This document shows, in pieces, positions 8,317 to 15,283 of a stretch of 64,000 nt of DNA. Numbering within the stretch: position 1 is the stretch's first letter; every line of letters begins with the position of its first letter. The translations under genes and the position numbers were made by a program. This DNA is from Nocardioides sp. Soil797 (GTDB lineage Bacteria; Actinomycetota; Actinomycetes; Propionibacteriales; Nocardioidaceae). The notes under the pieces are model-generated. The model was not told the DNA's origin, ran no database searches, and saw nothing but the letters and a program-made list of their open reading frames with translations. The stretch is from contig LMSR01000020.1 of assembly GCA_001429555.1 (NCBI GenBank), positions 62,001 to 126,000 of the forward strand. The letters run 5' to 3'.

Positions 8317-9755
8317 GGCTCATCCCAATCGGGGGTGTAGAAGTTGGGGTCTGAAGCCGCCGGTCTCGAGCAGGCTTCGGGCGATGTAGTTGGTCAGGTT
8401 GCGGAACCCGAGTGCGGAGCCGCGCAGGTGTTCGAGCCGTCCGTTGAGCGCCTCGGTCGGCCCGTTGCTGGTGCCGGGTCGTTCGAAGTAGGCGAGCACG
8501 TCAGCGGCTCGCTTCTTCAGGGTCCGGCCCAGGGTGGTGAGCTCGGTGAGCACCTTGGGGACGCCGGCGCTGAGGTCGGTGATCAGCTTCTCCATGAGCT
8601 CGCGGCCACGTTGCCGGTCCTCGTGGCGATAGGCGGCGATCATGCGCTGGTAGACACCCCAGGTCGCCTCGACCTCGACGTGAGCGTCATCAACGAACAG
8701 CGCGCGTAGCCTGTCGCTCTGCTTGTCGGTGAGCAGGTCCGCGCCGGTGTGCAGCGTGCGCCGCGACTTGTAGAGCGGGTCGTCCCTGAACCCACGGTGC
8801 CCGTGGATCGCGAGTTGGACCCGGCGCCGGCACCTGTCGAGGGCGTCACCGGCCAAGCGCACGACGTGGAAGGGATCCATCACCGTGACCGCGTCCGGGA
8901 TCTCCTCTGCAGCGGCGGTCTTGAACCCGGTGAAGCCGTCCATCGCGACCACCTCGACCGCGTCACGGAAGGCGTCGTCGCGGTCGGCGAGCCAGGTCTT
9001 GAACGCCGCCTTCGACCGGCCCTCGACCATGTCCAGCAGCCTTGCTGGGCCGGCGCCATCGCGGACCGGGGTGAGGTCGATGATCACGGTGACGTACTTG
9101 TCGCCACGCCTGGTGTGGCGCCAGACGTGCTCATCGACGCCAATGACCTTCACGCCCTCGAACCGCGTGGGGTCGTTGATCAGCAGCCGCTTGCCTTCGG
9201 CCAGGACCGCGTTGTTGGCGGTGTCCCACGCGACCCCGAGTCCCTCGGCGACACGGGCGACGGTGAGGTGTGCGACCACGATCCCTTCCAGCGCCCACCG
9301 CAGCCCGGTGCGCGAGAGCTTCGCGCGTGGCTCCGCCGCGGCGCTGGTGTCTTGGCGCCACACGTGTCCGCAGTCGGCACAGCGGTAGCGGCGCACTACA
9401 ACTTCCAGCACGGTCGGTCGCCAGCCCAGCGGCTCGTGGGCCAACCGCCGGATCACGGTGTCACGAGCAGCGCCTTCGCTGCCGCACCGTCGGCACCACT
9501 GATCTGGTTCCACCACGCGGCACGCTAGGACCGCACGATCCGGTTCAAGTCGTTGCCCGGTCACGCTCAGACCGAGGCCGTCGAGTCGAGCGAAGGCGGT
9601 CAGGTCAGGGCGGCCGAAGCCGGCCGGCGGGGTAGCGTCGGACACGTCGAGGTCTTTCGGATGGATGGCGTAGGAACCTCCGTCGTCGGGAGACCTCGAC
9701 GTCTATCTGCGGACCGACGCGCCCGGCCGACCTACACCGTCATCTGGGAAGACCC
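8317..9755 (-). mobile_element. complete ISL3-family insertion sequence
   Basis: A 1,439-bp element holding one transposase gene. The ends are 24-bp imperfect inverted repeats: left end 8317-8340 begins GGCTCATCCCA, and the reverse complement of the right end 9732-9755 begins GGGTCTTCCCA, with 17 of 24 positions matching. The transposase stop codon lies inside the left repeat. No matching target duplication flanks this copy alone (right flank CTGAAACG); the partner of its left flank is at 12394-12401, beyond the second IS end. Confidence 0.8.
8320..9645 (-). CDS. ISL3-family transposase
   Basis: A 441-residue, full-length transposase with no frameshift. The N-terminal zinc ribbon has CRRCG and CADCGH pairs (residues ~51-94), followed by an HTH region. 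The DDE domain shows VIGVDEHVW (first Asp), VVAMDGFTGF (second Asp) and the late ...SNGPTEALNGRLEHLRGSALGFRN segment with the catalytic Glu. It looks active. Its start lies ~110 bases inside the right end of the element. Confidence 0.95.
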   Translation of the reverse strand: MSDATPPAGFGRPDLTAFARLDGLGLSVTGQRLEPDRAVLACRVVEPDQWCRRCGSEGAARDTVIRRLAHEPLGWRPTVLEVVVRRYRCADCGHVWRQDTSAAAEPRAKLSRTGLRWALEGIVVAHLTVARVAEGLGVAWDTANNAVLAEGKRLLINDPTRFEGVKVIGVDEHVWRHTRRGDKYVTVIIDLTPVRDGAGPARLLDMVEGRSKAAFKTWLADRDDAFRDAVEVVAMDGFTGFKTAAAEEIPDAVTVMDPFHVVRLAGDALDRCRRRVQLAIHGHRGFRDDPLYKSRRTLHTGADLLTDKQSDRLRALFVDDAHVEVEATWGVYQRMIAAYRHEDRQRGRELMEKLITDLSAGVPKVLTELTTLGRTLKKRAADVLAYFERPGTSNGPTEALNGRLEHLRGSALGFRNLTNYIARSLLETGGFRPQLLHPRLG

Positions 9756-9983
9756 CTGAAACGTCTTCGACGACGACGGGACCGGCTAGGAGGAGGGCGC
9801 GGTGAGCTAAAAGAATGGAGCTTGCTCGGCTTCGACGCCGCCGCAAGCTCCGGTGAAACGGTCGGTACTGGTCGGTCGTCGTCGGTCACCACCGGATGGC
9901 GGCGCCCCCCACTCTCGGCGTTTGCGCAGGTCAGCGGCTCGTTCGCCCAGTGGGCGCATCAAGCGATAGACGCAAAGCCGACG

Positions 9984-10018
9984 TGATTAGGTCGTCGGTT
10001 CGATTCCGACAGGCGGCT
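9984..10018 (+). pseudogene. 3' fragment of a tRNA gene (tRNA-Thr(CGT)-like)
   Basis: A perfect T-arm is present: GTCGG stem 9994-9998, loop TTCGATT, stem CCGAC 10006-10010, followed by AGGCGGC, an acceptor 3' strand. It is preceded by the variable-loop-like AGGTC. The 5' half (matching GCCGCCT acceptor strand, D-arm, anticodon arm) is absent. An AGGCGGC acceptor and this T-arm fit tRNA-Thr(CGT) of high-GC actinobacteria. A 3' tRNA half without the 5' half is the usual scar of an integrase attachment site. Confidence 0.6.
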
Positions 10019-10028
10019 CTGGCGAACA

Positions 10029-10060
10029 GCCCCTGACCTGCGGAAACGCAGGGCAGGGGC
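10029..10060 (+). terminator. hairpin terminator after the tRNA fragment
   Basis: Stem GCCCCTG pairs with CAGGGGC and an inner CTGCG pairs with CGCAG around a GAAA tetraloop, with a two-base internal loop. It sits 11 bases after the tRNA 3' end, as expected for a tRNA terminator carried along with the gene end. There is no T-run. Confidence 0.6.
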
Positions 10061-10637
10061 GGTTCGGTTCTGGTGGTCGCGCGATGCGCTGGCCTCACGG
10101 CTCTGCCCGACACCGACGTCGCTCTCCTCTGCGACGGACCCCTCGCCGGCTGAGCGCTCGCGGCCGGCATCCTGTCCGTGTGCCGATAGGCCTCGCTCCG
10201 CTCGGCAACGCGGCGTGGCGTTGTGTCGCGACCTGGACGTGCGAGGTGTCAACGGTGCGTCGGCGCAGCGATCGTTGTGTGCGCAGCGAGATGTTCCATG
10301 CCGCACGGGCGACGCGCACGAACGCAACGCCCCGGAACGCCAACGACCCGTCATCGCTGCGACGCGCAACGCGTCCCCCGTCACGGCAACGGATCGCAAC
10401 CAAGACCCGCCCACGGCGCCTAGCGGGACGGAGGGCAAGTTGACACAGTTGCGCTGCCATGGAACCGCGCTGGCTCTCTCGATGACCACCGGTGAACCAG
10501 TGCCGCTCCAGGCTTGCGCCTGGTGTTGCCTGGCCCCCCTCGTGATCGGCCCGTCGGGGATCGTCAACGTGGTGCGGGTGTCGAGGCGGTCGGGTCCGAC
10601 GGCTCGGCGGGGCGCGATCGTCTCGTGCGTTGGCGGA

Positions 10638-10949
10638 CTACGGGAGCTTGGACGCGAGGACGTCGGCCGCCAGGATCTCGGGTGCTGCGCCGAGGAGGTG
10701 CTGGTTGGCCATCAGGGCTGCGACGATGGCGCCGTTGGCGTGGGCGTCGCGAGCGGCCTCGTCGGGGAATGCATCGAAGATCCAGAAGGTGTCGGCGTGG
10801 GTCCTGACCGCGAACCAGACAATCGTTCCCACTTCTTCGTTGGCGAGCGCGACAGCGCCGGCGAGCAGATCGGCGAGCGCGTCGTGCTGTCCATCGGCCG
10901 CGACGATCTTGGCGACGAAGGCATACGGAAGTGATGCGGGTGTGGACAT
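10638..10949 (-). CDS. small antibiotic-biosynthesis-monooxygenase (ABM) family protein
   Basis: A 103-residue protein of the ABM/YgiN type: a dimeric ferredoxin-like alpha/beta barrel used by quinol monooxygenases. Features seen: YAFVAKIVAADGQHDALADLLAGAVALANEEVGTIVWFAVR...FWIFDAFPDEAARDAHANG, the standard family pattern of a compact N-terminal strand, helix, and the FxxF/DEAARDAH region. It is divergent from the GlxA-type regulator, which probably controls it. It is cargo of the IS-bounded block. Confidence 0.85.
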   Translation of the reverse strand: MSTPASLPYAFVAKIVAADGQHDALADLLAGAVALANEEVGTIVWFAVRTHADTFWIFDAFPDEAARDAHANGAIVAALMANQHLLGAAPEILAADVLASKLP

Positions 10950-11057
10950 GAGGGGTTCTCCTAGGTGTCGAGGTTTCTTGGTGAAGCGAGTTCAGCGTAT
11001 GACGAGCAAGGGCATGTGAGAAGTGGCGTATACGGCAGTATTGCTATTGTTCGCGCC

Positions 11058-11999
11058 ATGCGTATCGGACTGATCGCGATCGACGGCTGCTTCGGTTCGG
11101 CTGTCGCGTCGGTCATCGACATCGTGCGGGTGGCCGACGGAGCCCGCGGCGATGTCGACCCGCGGATCGACCCGATCGAACTCGCCATCCTCGGACCGAA
11201 ACGGCGAGTGACCACGACGGCATCGATGACCCTGTCGGTGGACCACCCGCTGTCGGAGTCCGCAGAGTTCGACATGGTCGTCGTCCCTGCGCTTGGAACC
11301 CTCACGGCCGCCGCTACCAACGACGCCCTCCAGAGCCGAGATGCTCGTTCGGTCATCGCCTCGCTCGGGCGCCTCGACGACGCGACCACCCGGATCGCCG
11401 CGGCGTGCACCGGCGTGTTCGCTGTCGCCGAGACCGGACGGATGCATCATCGGCGGGCGACGACCAGCTGGTTCCTGGGGCCGGAGTTCCTGAAGCGCTA
11501 TCCGACCGTCGCCCTCGATCTCGACACCATGGTCGTGGTCGACGGGAACCTCGTCACCGCCGGCGCCGCGTTCGCCCACATCGACCTCGCGCTCTCACTC
11601 GTGCGATCGATCAGCCCCGACCTGGCCCAACATGTCGCCAAGCTCCTCATCATCGACGAGCGTCCGTCGCAGGCGGCCTTCGTCGCCTACGAACATCTCC
11701 GGCACGAGGACCCGATCGTCGTCGAGTTCGAACGCTTCGTGCGCGCCCGCCTGGACGAACCGTTCAACGTCGCCTTCGTCGCGCAGTCGCTCGGCACCAG
11801 CCGGCGCACCCTCGAACGACGAGTCCGTGCGGCGCTCAACCTCACTCCGCTCGGCTTCGTCCAACGGCTTCGCATCGAACGAGCTCGGCACCTCTCAGCA
11901 ACCACGGACCTCACCTCCGCCGAGATCGCGCTACGGGTCGGCTACGCGAACGCCGAGACTCTGCGCTCCCTCCTGCGCAGGGAGCGACGCCGTTCCTGA
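11058..11999 (+). CDS. GlxA-type regulator: DJ-1/PfpI domain plus AraC HTH
   Basis: A 313-residue regulator. Residues ~1-180 form a DJ-1/PfpI-like domain (MRIGLIAIDGCFGSAVAS...FDMVVVPALG...RIAAACTGVFAVAETG) with the nucleophile-elbow Cys in AACTG. The last ~90 residues are an AraC-type double HTH (FNVAFVAQSLGTSRRTLERRVRAAL and LTSAEIALRVGYANAETLRSLLRRE). The open frame extends upstream, but ATG 11058 starts at the first strand of the domain. It is divergent from the ABM gene across 108 bases that include a GTATAC-containing AT-rich patch suitable for a promoter. Confidence 0.85.
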   Translation: MRIGLIAIDGCFGSAVASVIDIVRVADGARGDVDPRIDPIELAILGPKRRVTTTASMTLSVDHPLSESAEFDMVVVPALGTLTAAATNDALQSRDARSVIASLGRLDDATTRIAAACTGVFAVAETGRMHHRRATTSWFLGPEFLKRYPTVALDLDTMVVVDGNLVTAGAAFAHIDLALSLVRSISPDLAQHVAKLLIIDERPSQAAFVAYEHLRHEDPIVVEFERFVRARLDEPFNVAFVAQSLGTSRRTLERRVRAALNLTPLGFVQRLRIERARHLSATTDLTSAEIALRVGYANAETLRSLLRRERRRS

Positions 12000-12227
12000 C
12001 CTATCGCCATGCCTGTAGCCGGTGTCCTAGCGCCCGGTTGGAACCACCTCTCAGCACGTCGCGTCGACGCTCCTGCGTCGCCCCTGGACGACCCACTCGA
12101 CACGCCCGCAGCACAGGCCATGTGACGTGCCCCGGCTTCCCGGCCGGTCGGGGTTGGGTGGCTGTGATGTCGCTGCGTTCTCGTCGAGGGGGTCAGCAGA
12201 CCCGATCAGGGTCGATTGGGATGAGAC
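12000..12227. other. non-coding right part of IS-bounded cargo
   Basis: No gene is supported. At 12213-12224 the sequence GATTGGGATGAG is the exact reverse complement of the inner part of the IS left terminus (8320-8331), so a broken, inverted IS end of the same family probably lies here, just before the right-end remnant. Confidence 0.4.
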
Positions 12228-12393
12228 GCGAAGGCGGTCAGGTCAGGGCGGCCGAGGCCGGCCGGCGGGGTAGCGTCGGTCACGTCGAGGTCTTTCGGAT
12301 GGATGGCGTAGGAACCTCCATCGTCGGGAGACCTCGACGTCTATCTGCGGACCGACGCGCCCGGCCGACCTACACCCTCATCTGGGAAGAGCC
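12228..12393 (-). mobile_element. 166-bp right-end remnant of an ISL3 element
   Basis: This segment aligns without gaps to the right 166 bases of the complete IS (9590-9755) with only a handful of substitutions, including the start region of the transposase gene and the terminal inverted repeat. The rest of this copy is missing. Its terminus ends GAGCC and is followed by the target-duplication copy. Confidence 0.85.
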
Positions 12394-12401
12394 CTCAATC
12401 G
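12394..12401. repeat. right copy of 8-bp target duplication CTCAATCG
   Basis: Identical to 8309-8316 and directly abutting the right terminus of the IS remnant. Confidence 0.7.
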
Positions 12402-12507
12402 GCCGGGGTGCCCACGGGTGGCACCGCAGCCGATGTGCTCCGGGTCAACCGGCATCCGGGTCAACTAGCATCGGGGTTCCCACAGTTCCTTCCGGAAGGC
12501 ATTGCTC

Positions 12508-13497
12508 GTGAGCCCCGACCTCTCCGCACTGCGGCATCGCACCGAGCAGGTCAACGACATCGAGATCCACGCCGTCGAGATGGGGAACGGTCCGTTGGTC
12601 CTCCTGGTCCATGGCTTTCCGGAATCTTGGTATTCCTGGCGGCACCAACTGGTCGCACTGGCCGAAGCCGGCCACCGCGCGGTGGCGATCGACGTACGCG
12701 GGTACGGCGGATCCACGTCGCCGCCGATGGTCGAGGACTACCGGATGCTGCGGCACGTTGCCGACAACGTTGCCCTGGTCGAAGCGCTGGGCGAGGAGTC
12801 GGCCGTGATCATCGGCCACGACTGGGGTGCGCCGATCGCCTGGACGTCCGCGCAGCTGCGCCCGGACATCTTCCGGGCGGTCGCTGGGCTCTCCGTGCCG
12901 TTCACCCCGTCGGGCCGAACCCGCCCGACCGATGGTTTTGCGAAGATGGGCGACGGCGACGAGTTCTACATCTCCCTCTTCCAGGAGCCCGGTCGCGCGG
13001 AGGTAGAGATCGAGGACGACGTACGCCGTTGGTTGCTCGGCATGTATTTCACGGCATCGGGTGAGGGCGTCATCGCCGCCAAGAAGGCCGGGCTGCCACC
13101 GTCGATGTTCATCGCTCCGGGCGGGCGGATGAGGGATCGATTCGTGCTCCCGGAGGCGATGCCGAGCTGGCTCAGCGAGGAGGACCTCGACTTCTATGTC
13201 GCGGAGTTCAGCCGCTCGGGCTTCACCGGGCCGCTCAACCGCTATCGCAACGTCGATCGTGACTGGGAGGACCTGGCCGCCTTCAGCTCCCGCCCGATCG
13301 AGGTCCCGGCGCTGTTCATCGGTGGGCACCTCGACGGACCGACCAGGGTCGGCGCCAAGGCCGTGGCTCGATTCGAGAAGACCCTGCCGCGATTGCACGA
13401 CTCGGTGATCCTGCCGGGCTGCGGGCACTGGGTGCAGCAGGAACGACCCGACGACGTCAACGCGAAACTGCTTGAGTTCCTGGCGACTCTGGGCTGA
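12508..13497 (+). CDS. alpha/beta hydrolase, epoxide-hydrolase type
   Basis: A 329-residue soluble epoxide-hydrolase-like enzyme. The oxyanion motif HGFPESWYSWRHQ (residues ~35-47), the nucleophile elbow GHDWGAP with catalytic Asp (~103), a cap-domain Tyr in FYISLFQEPGRAE, and a C-terminal GCGHWVQQERPD with the catalytic His are all present. GTG 12508 is chosen because GGAAGG lies 8 bases upstream; TTG at 12502 would sit too close to it. It is the first gene right of the IS block, and its promoter region may have been altered by the insertion. Confidence 0.9.
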   Translation: MSPDLSALRHRTEQVNDIEIHAVEMGNGPLVLLVHGFPESWYSWRHQLVALAEAGHRAVAIDVRGYGGSTSPPMVEDYRMLRHVADNVALVEALGEESAVIIGHDWGAPIAWTSAQLRPDIFRAVAGLSVPFTPSGRTRPTDGFAKMGDGDEFYISLFQEPGRAEVEIEDDVRRWLLGMYFTASGEGVIAAKKAGLPPSMFIAPGGRMRDRFVLPEAMPSWLSEEDLDFYVAEFSRSGFTGPLNRYRNVDRDWEDLAAFSSRPIEVPALFIGGHLDGPTRVGAKAVARFEKTLPRLHDSVILPGCGHWVQQERPDDVNAKLLEFLATLG

Positions 13498-13517
13498 CCC
13501 GACCTTCAGTGGGTACC
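13492..13517 (+). promoter_or_regulatory. sigma-B-type promoter (GGCT-N15-GGGTACC)
   Basis: The -35-like GGCT at 13492-13495 and GGGTACC at 13511-13517 are spaced by 15 bases. The next + strand gene is DUF5709 at 13697, so this would give a ~170-base leader running antisense over the small minus-strand gene at 13529-13642. Confidence 0.55.
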
Positions 13518-13528
13518 GCTGGAAGTCC

Positions 13529-13642
13529 TCACCTGAATTGGACGATGACCAGCATGATGACCAGCACCACGAGGATGGCGAACACAGCGCCGGCCACCAG
13601 CCAAACTCGGTCGCCTTCGCGGGCAGGGTCTCGTCCAGTCAT
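13529..13642 (-). CDS. 37-residue single-helix membrane protein
   Basis: A tiny protein: charged N-terminus MTGRDPAREGDR followed by one hydrophobic helix (VWLVAGAVFAILVVLVIMLVIVQF). The ATG at 13642 lies 9 bases after a sigma-B-type promoter, giving a leaderless or nearly leaderless message. No family recognised. One-helix proteins recur in this island. Confidence 0.6.
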   Translation of the reverse strand: MTGRDPAREGDRVWLVAGAVFAILVVLVIMLVIVQFR

Positions 13643-13650
13643 GTGGGACT

Positions 13651-13676
13651 GGTACCCAGACGACGCGGGCGCATGC
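13651..13676 (-). promoter_or_regulatory. sigma-B-type promoter (GCAT-N15-GGGTACC)
   Basis: On the minus strand GCAT (13673-13676) is 15 bases from GGGTACC (13651-13657). It ends 9 bases before the start of the 37-residue membrane protein. Confidence 0.7.
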
Positions 13677-13696
13677 CCGCAGAAGGAGGAACTGTG

Positions 13697-14086
13697 ATGA
13701 GCGGCGACCAGCTGCAACCCGAGGACACCTTGGACGACCGGGGTGTCGACGACGTCCTCGACGAAGGGATCTCGCCTCCGGAGCGTCCTCGAGGAGTCAA
13801 CGCGAAGGGCGTGACTGCGCGCGAGGAACTCGAGGGGGAGTCCATCGACGAGCGCATCCAGCAGGAGGAGCCAGAGGTCTGGGCCGAGGACGAGGAGACC
13901 CGCGACGCCGACATCCTGGACGGTCCGGTCGGCGGAGAGGTCGGCAACAAGCGGGCGGGTCGACTCGTCGCTCCGGATGAAGGATCCGGCGAGGACGTCG
14001 ACTCAGAACTGATCGCCGAGGACGAAGGAATCGATGGTGCCGGTGCCTCGGCTGAGGAAGCCGCCGTGCACGTGGTCGACGATTGA
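13697..14086 (+). CDS. DUF5709 domain protein
   Basis: A 129-residue, very acidic soluble protein. The C-terminal region GNKRAGRLVAPDEGSGEDVDSELIAEDEGIDGAGASAEEAAVHV is the DUF5709 signature. A strong AGAAGGAGGA ribosome site ends 6 bases before the start; GTG at 13694 and ATG at 13697 are both in frame, and the ATG is preferred by spacing. Proteins of this type are common in actinobacterial stress regulons, function unknown. It lies between two minus-strand genes. Confidence 0.85.
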   Translation: MSGDQLQPEDTLDDRGVDDVLDEGISPPERPRGVNAKGVTAREELEGESIDERIQQEEPEVWAEDEETRDADILDGPVGGEVGNKRAGRLVAPDEGSGEDVDSELIAEDEGIDGAGASAEEAAVHVVDD

Positions 14087-14132
14087 GGAACCTGGTGGAC
14101 ACCCCGGCGAACCAACGGCGACAGCGTCTCGT

Positions 14133-14621
14133 CTAGTCCTCTGACCGGCGCCCGTCGACCAGCCGGGGCAGGATGCCGAGGACCGAGAACACCGTCACGG
14201 CCATGGCCACACCGACGATGAGTGCGCCCTGCCGGCCCACGACCACGTCGAAGACGAAGATCGCGATTCCCGTCACGAGGCACCCGATCAGCGTCACGAC
14301 GATCCTCGCCAACCAGTGGCCGGCATGCACCAGCCGCAGTTTCTGTTGGCGTTGGAACAGACGCCGATGCAGGGCGATCGGAGCCAACATCAGGGTCGTG
14401 CACACGGTGGCCAGCACGACAAGCCCCAGGTAGAGACCACGTTGTTGGTCGTCGAGGTCGCCGAACGCGGACTGGAACGGAAGCGTCAGCAGGAAACCGC
14501 CGAGGATCTGGACGCCGGTCTGCAGCACCCGGAACTCCTGGAGCAACTCGTTCCAGTTGCGATCGGCACGCTCGGCATCGGTCTCGTCGCGGCCTGACGT
14601 CGTCTCGTGTTCGTCGCTCAC
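14133..14621 (-). CDS. DUF6328-like four-helix membrane protein
   Basis: A 162-residue protein with a charged N-terminus (SDEHETTSGRDETDAERADRNWNELLQEFRVLQTGVQILGGFLLTLPFQ) and four hydrophobic segments (~38-55, ~65-85, ~105-125, ~135-152). The pattern LLQEFRVLQTGVQILFGFLL-type with LPF is that of DUF6328. GTG 14621 is used because GGAGG stands 7 bases upstream; no ATG fits. A sigma-B-type promoter lies at 14648-14673. Confidence 0.8.
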   Translation of the reverse strand: MSDEHETTSGRDETDAERADRNWNELLQEFRVLQTGVQILGGFLLTLPFQSAFGDLDDQQRGLYLGLVVLATVCTTLMLAPIALHRRLFQRQQKLRLVHAGHWLARIVVTLIGCLVTGIAIFVFDVVVGRQGALIVGVAMAVTVFSVLGILPRLVDGRRSED

Positions 14622-14647
14622 ATGGGCCTCCTCGCAGGGTGCGCCAC

Positions 14648-14673
14648 GGTACCCCGCGAGCTGGGGACCATTC
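14648..14673 (-). promoter_or_regulatory. sigma-B-type promoter (GAAT-N15-GGGTACC)
   Basis: Minus-strand GAAT (14670-14673) and GGGTACC (14648-14654), 27 bases before the DUF6328-like gene start. Confidence 0.75.
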
Positions 14674-14705
14674 ACCGGGCAAGGGGTGCAGTCCCGTCGG
14701 TCGTT

Positions 14706-14712
14706 GGGTACC
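14706..14712 (+). promoter_or_regulatory. GGGTACC -10 element before pfpI-like gene
   Basis: GGGTACC 32 bases before the PfpI-family start. No GNNT is found at the 14-16 base spacing, so only the -10 half of the sigma-B pattern is supported. Confidence 0.5.
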
Positions 14713-14743
14713 GGGGAGGTGACCCCGAAGAAGGAGAGACCTG

Positions 14744-15283
14744 ATGACGAACACAACAGCACGTGAGGTCGCGGTGATGGTCGCCGCCGAAGGCATCGAA
14801 CAGGTGGAGCTGACCGGACCGTGGAAGGCCTTGCAAGAAGCGGGGTGGCAGCCCAGGCTGCTCGCCGCCGAGTCCGGGGCGGTCCAGGCCTACAACCACC
14901 TCGACCCGGCGGACACCTTCGAGGTCGACGTCCGCATCGAGGACGCGAACCTGGCTGACTACGCCGCGCTCGTGCTGCCGGGCGGTGTCGCCAATGGTGA
15001 CCAGCTGCGTACCGATGGGGCAGCGGTGGTGCTCACCAGGGACTTCCTGAAGAGCGGACGCCCGGTGGCAGCGATCTGCCACGCCATTTGGACGCTCGTG
15101 GAAGCCGGAGTCGATGGCCGCCGGATCACGTCGTGGCCGAGTCTGCAGACCGACGTTCGCAACGCAGGCGGGGAGTGGGTGGACCAGGAAGTGGTGGTCG
15201 ACGGCAACCTGGTCACCAGCCGCAAGCCCGACGACATACCTGCGTTCAACAAGGCGCTGCTCGGGCTGCTGGATGCACGATGA
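14744..15283 (+). CDS. DJ-1/PfpI family stress protein
   Basis: A 179-residue type-1 glutamine-amidotransferase-like protein. The nucleophile elbow AAICHAIWTL (Cys ~105) and the acidic residue in AAEGIEQVELTGP (residues ~14-26) match the PfpI/YhbO/YraA subgroup, which acts on damaged proteins or glyoxal adducts; the exact activity of this member is unknown. AAGAAGGAGAG precedes ATG 14744. It overlaps the next gene by ATGA, so the F420-type oxidoreductase is co-translated. Confidence 0.9.
   Translation: MTNTTAREVAVMVAAEGIEQVELTGPWKALQEAGWQPRLLAAESGAVQAYNHLDPADTFEVDVRIEDANLADYAALVLPGGVANGDQLRTDGAAVVLTRDFLKSGRPVAAICHAIWTLVEAGVDGRRITSWPSLQTDVRNAGGEWVDQEVVVDGNLVTSRKPDDIPAFNKALLGLLDAR

Larger units (their letters stand above)
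9756..10637. other. 882-base non-coding stretch inside the composite block
   Basis: No convincing gene. It holds a perfect 8-bp stem hairpin at 9817-9851 (GGAGCTTG/CAAGCTCC), a tRNA 3' fragment at 9984-10018, and a strong hairpin at 10029-10060. The open frames here are GC-rich and lack ribosome sites or recognisable domains. Confidence 0.6.
8317..12393. mobile_element. composite-transposon-like block bounded by two IS ends
   Basis: The left terminus of the complete IS (GGCTC at 8317) and the right terminus of the remnant (GAGCC at 12393) are exact complements over five bases and match at 19 of 24 positions, better than the complete copy's own two ends. CTCAATCG flanks both outer ends. The block therefore looks like one transposed unit of ~4.1 kb, or two IS copies that recombined, with cargo between 9756 and 12227: a tRNA 3' fragment, a small monooxygenase and a GlxA-type regulator. 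Confidence 0.6.

Noticed and set aside
9931..10170. minus-strand frame with the segment CRNRTDDLITS
   Set aside because: It is antisense to the tRNA fragment; this peptide pattern is a known mis-annotation of tRNA 3' ends.
11405..12511. 368-residue Arg-rich + frame
   Set aside because: It runs out of frame over the GlxA-type regulator and the IS remnant; no domain support.
12700..12715. GGGTACGG inside the epoxide hydrolase gene
   Set aside because: It lies within coding sequence far from any start; not counted as a promoter.
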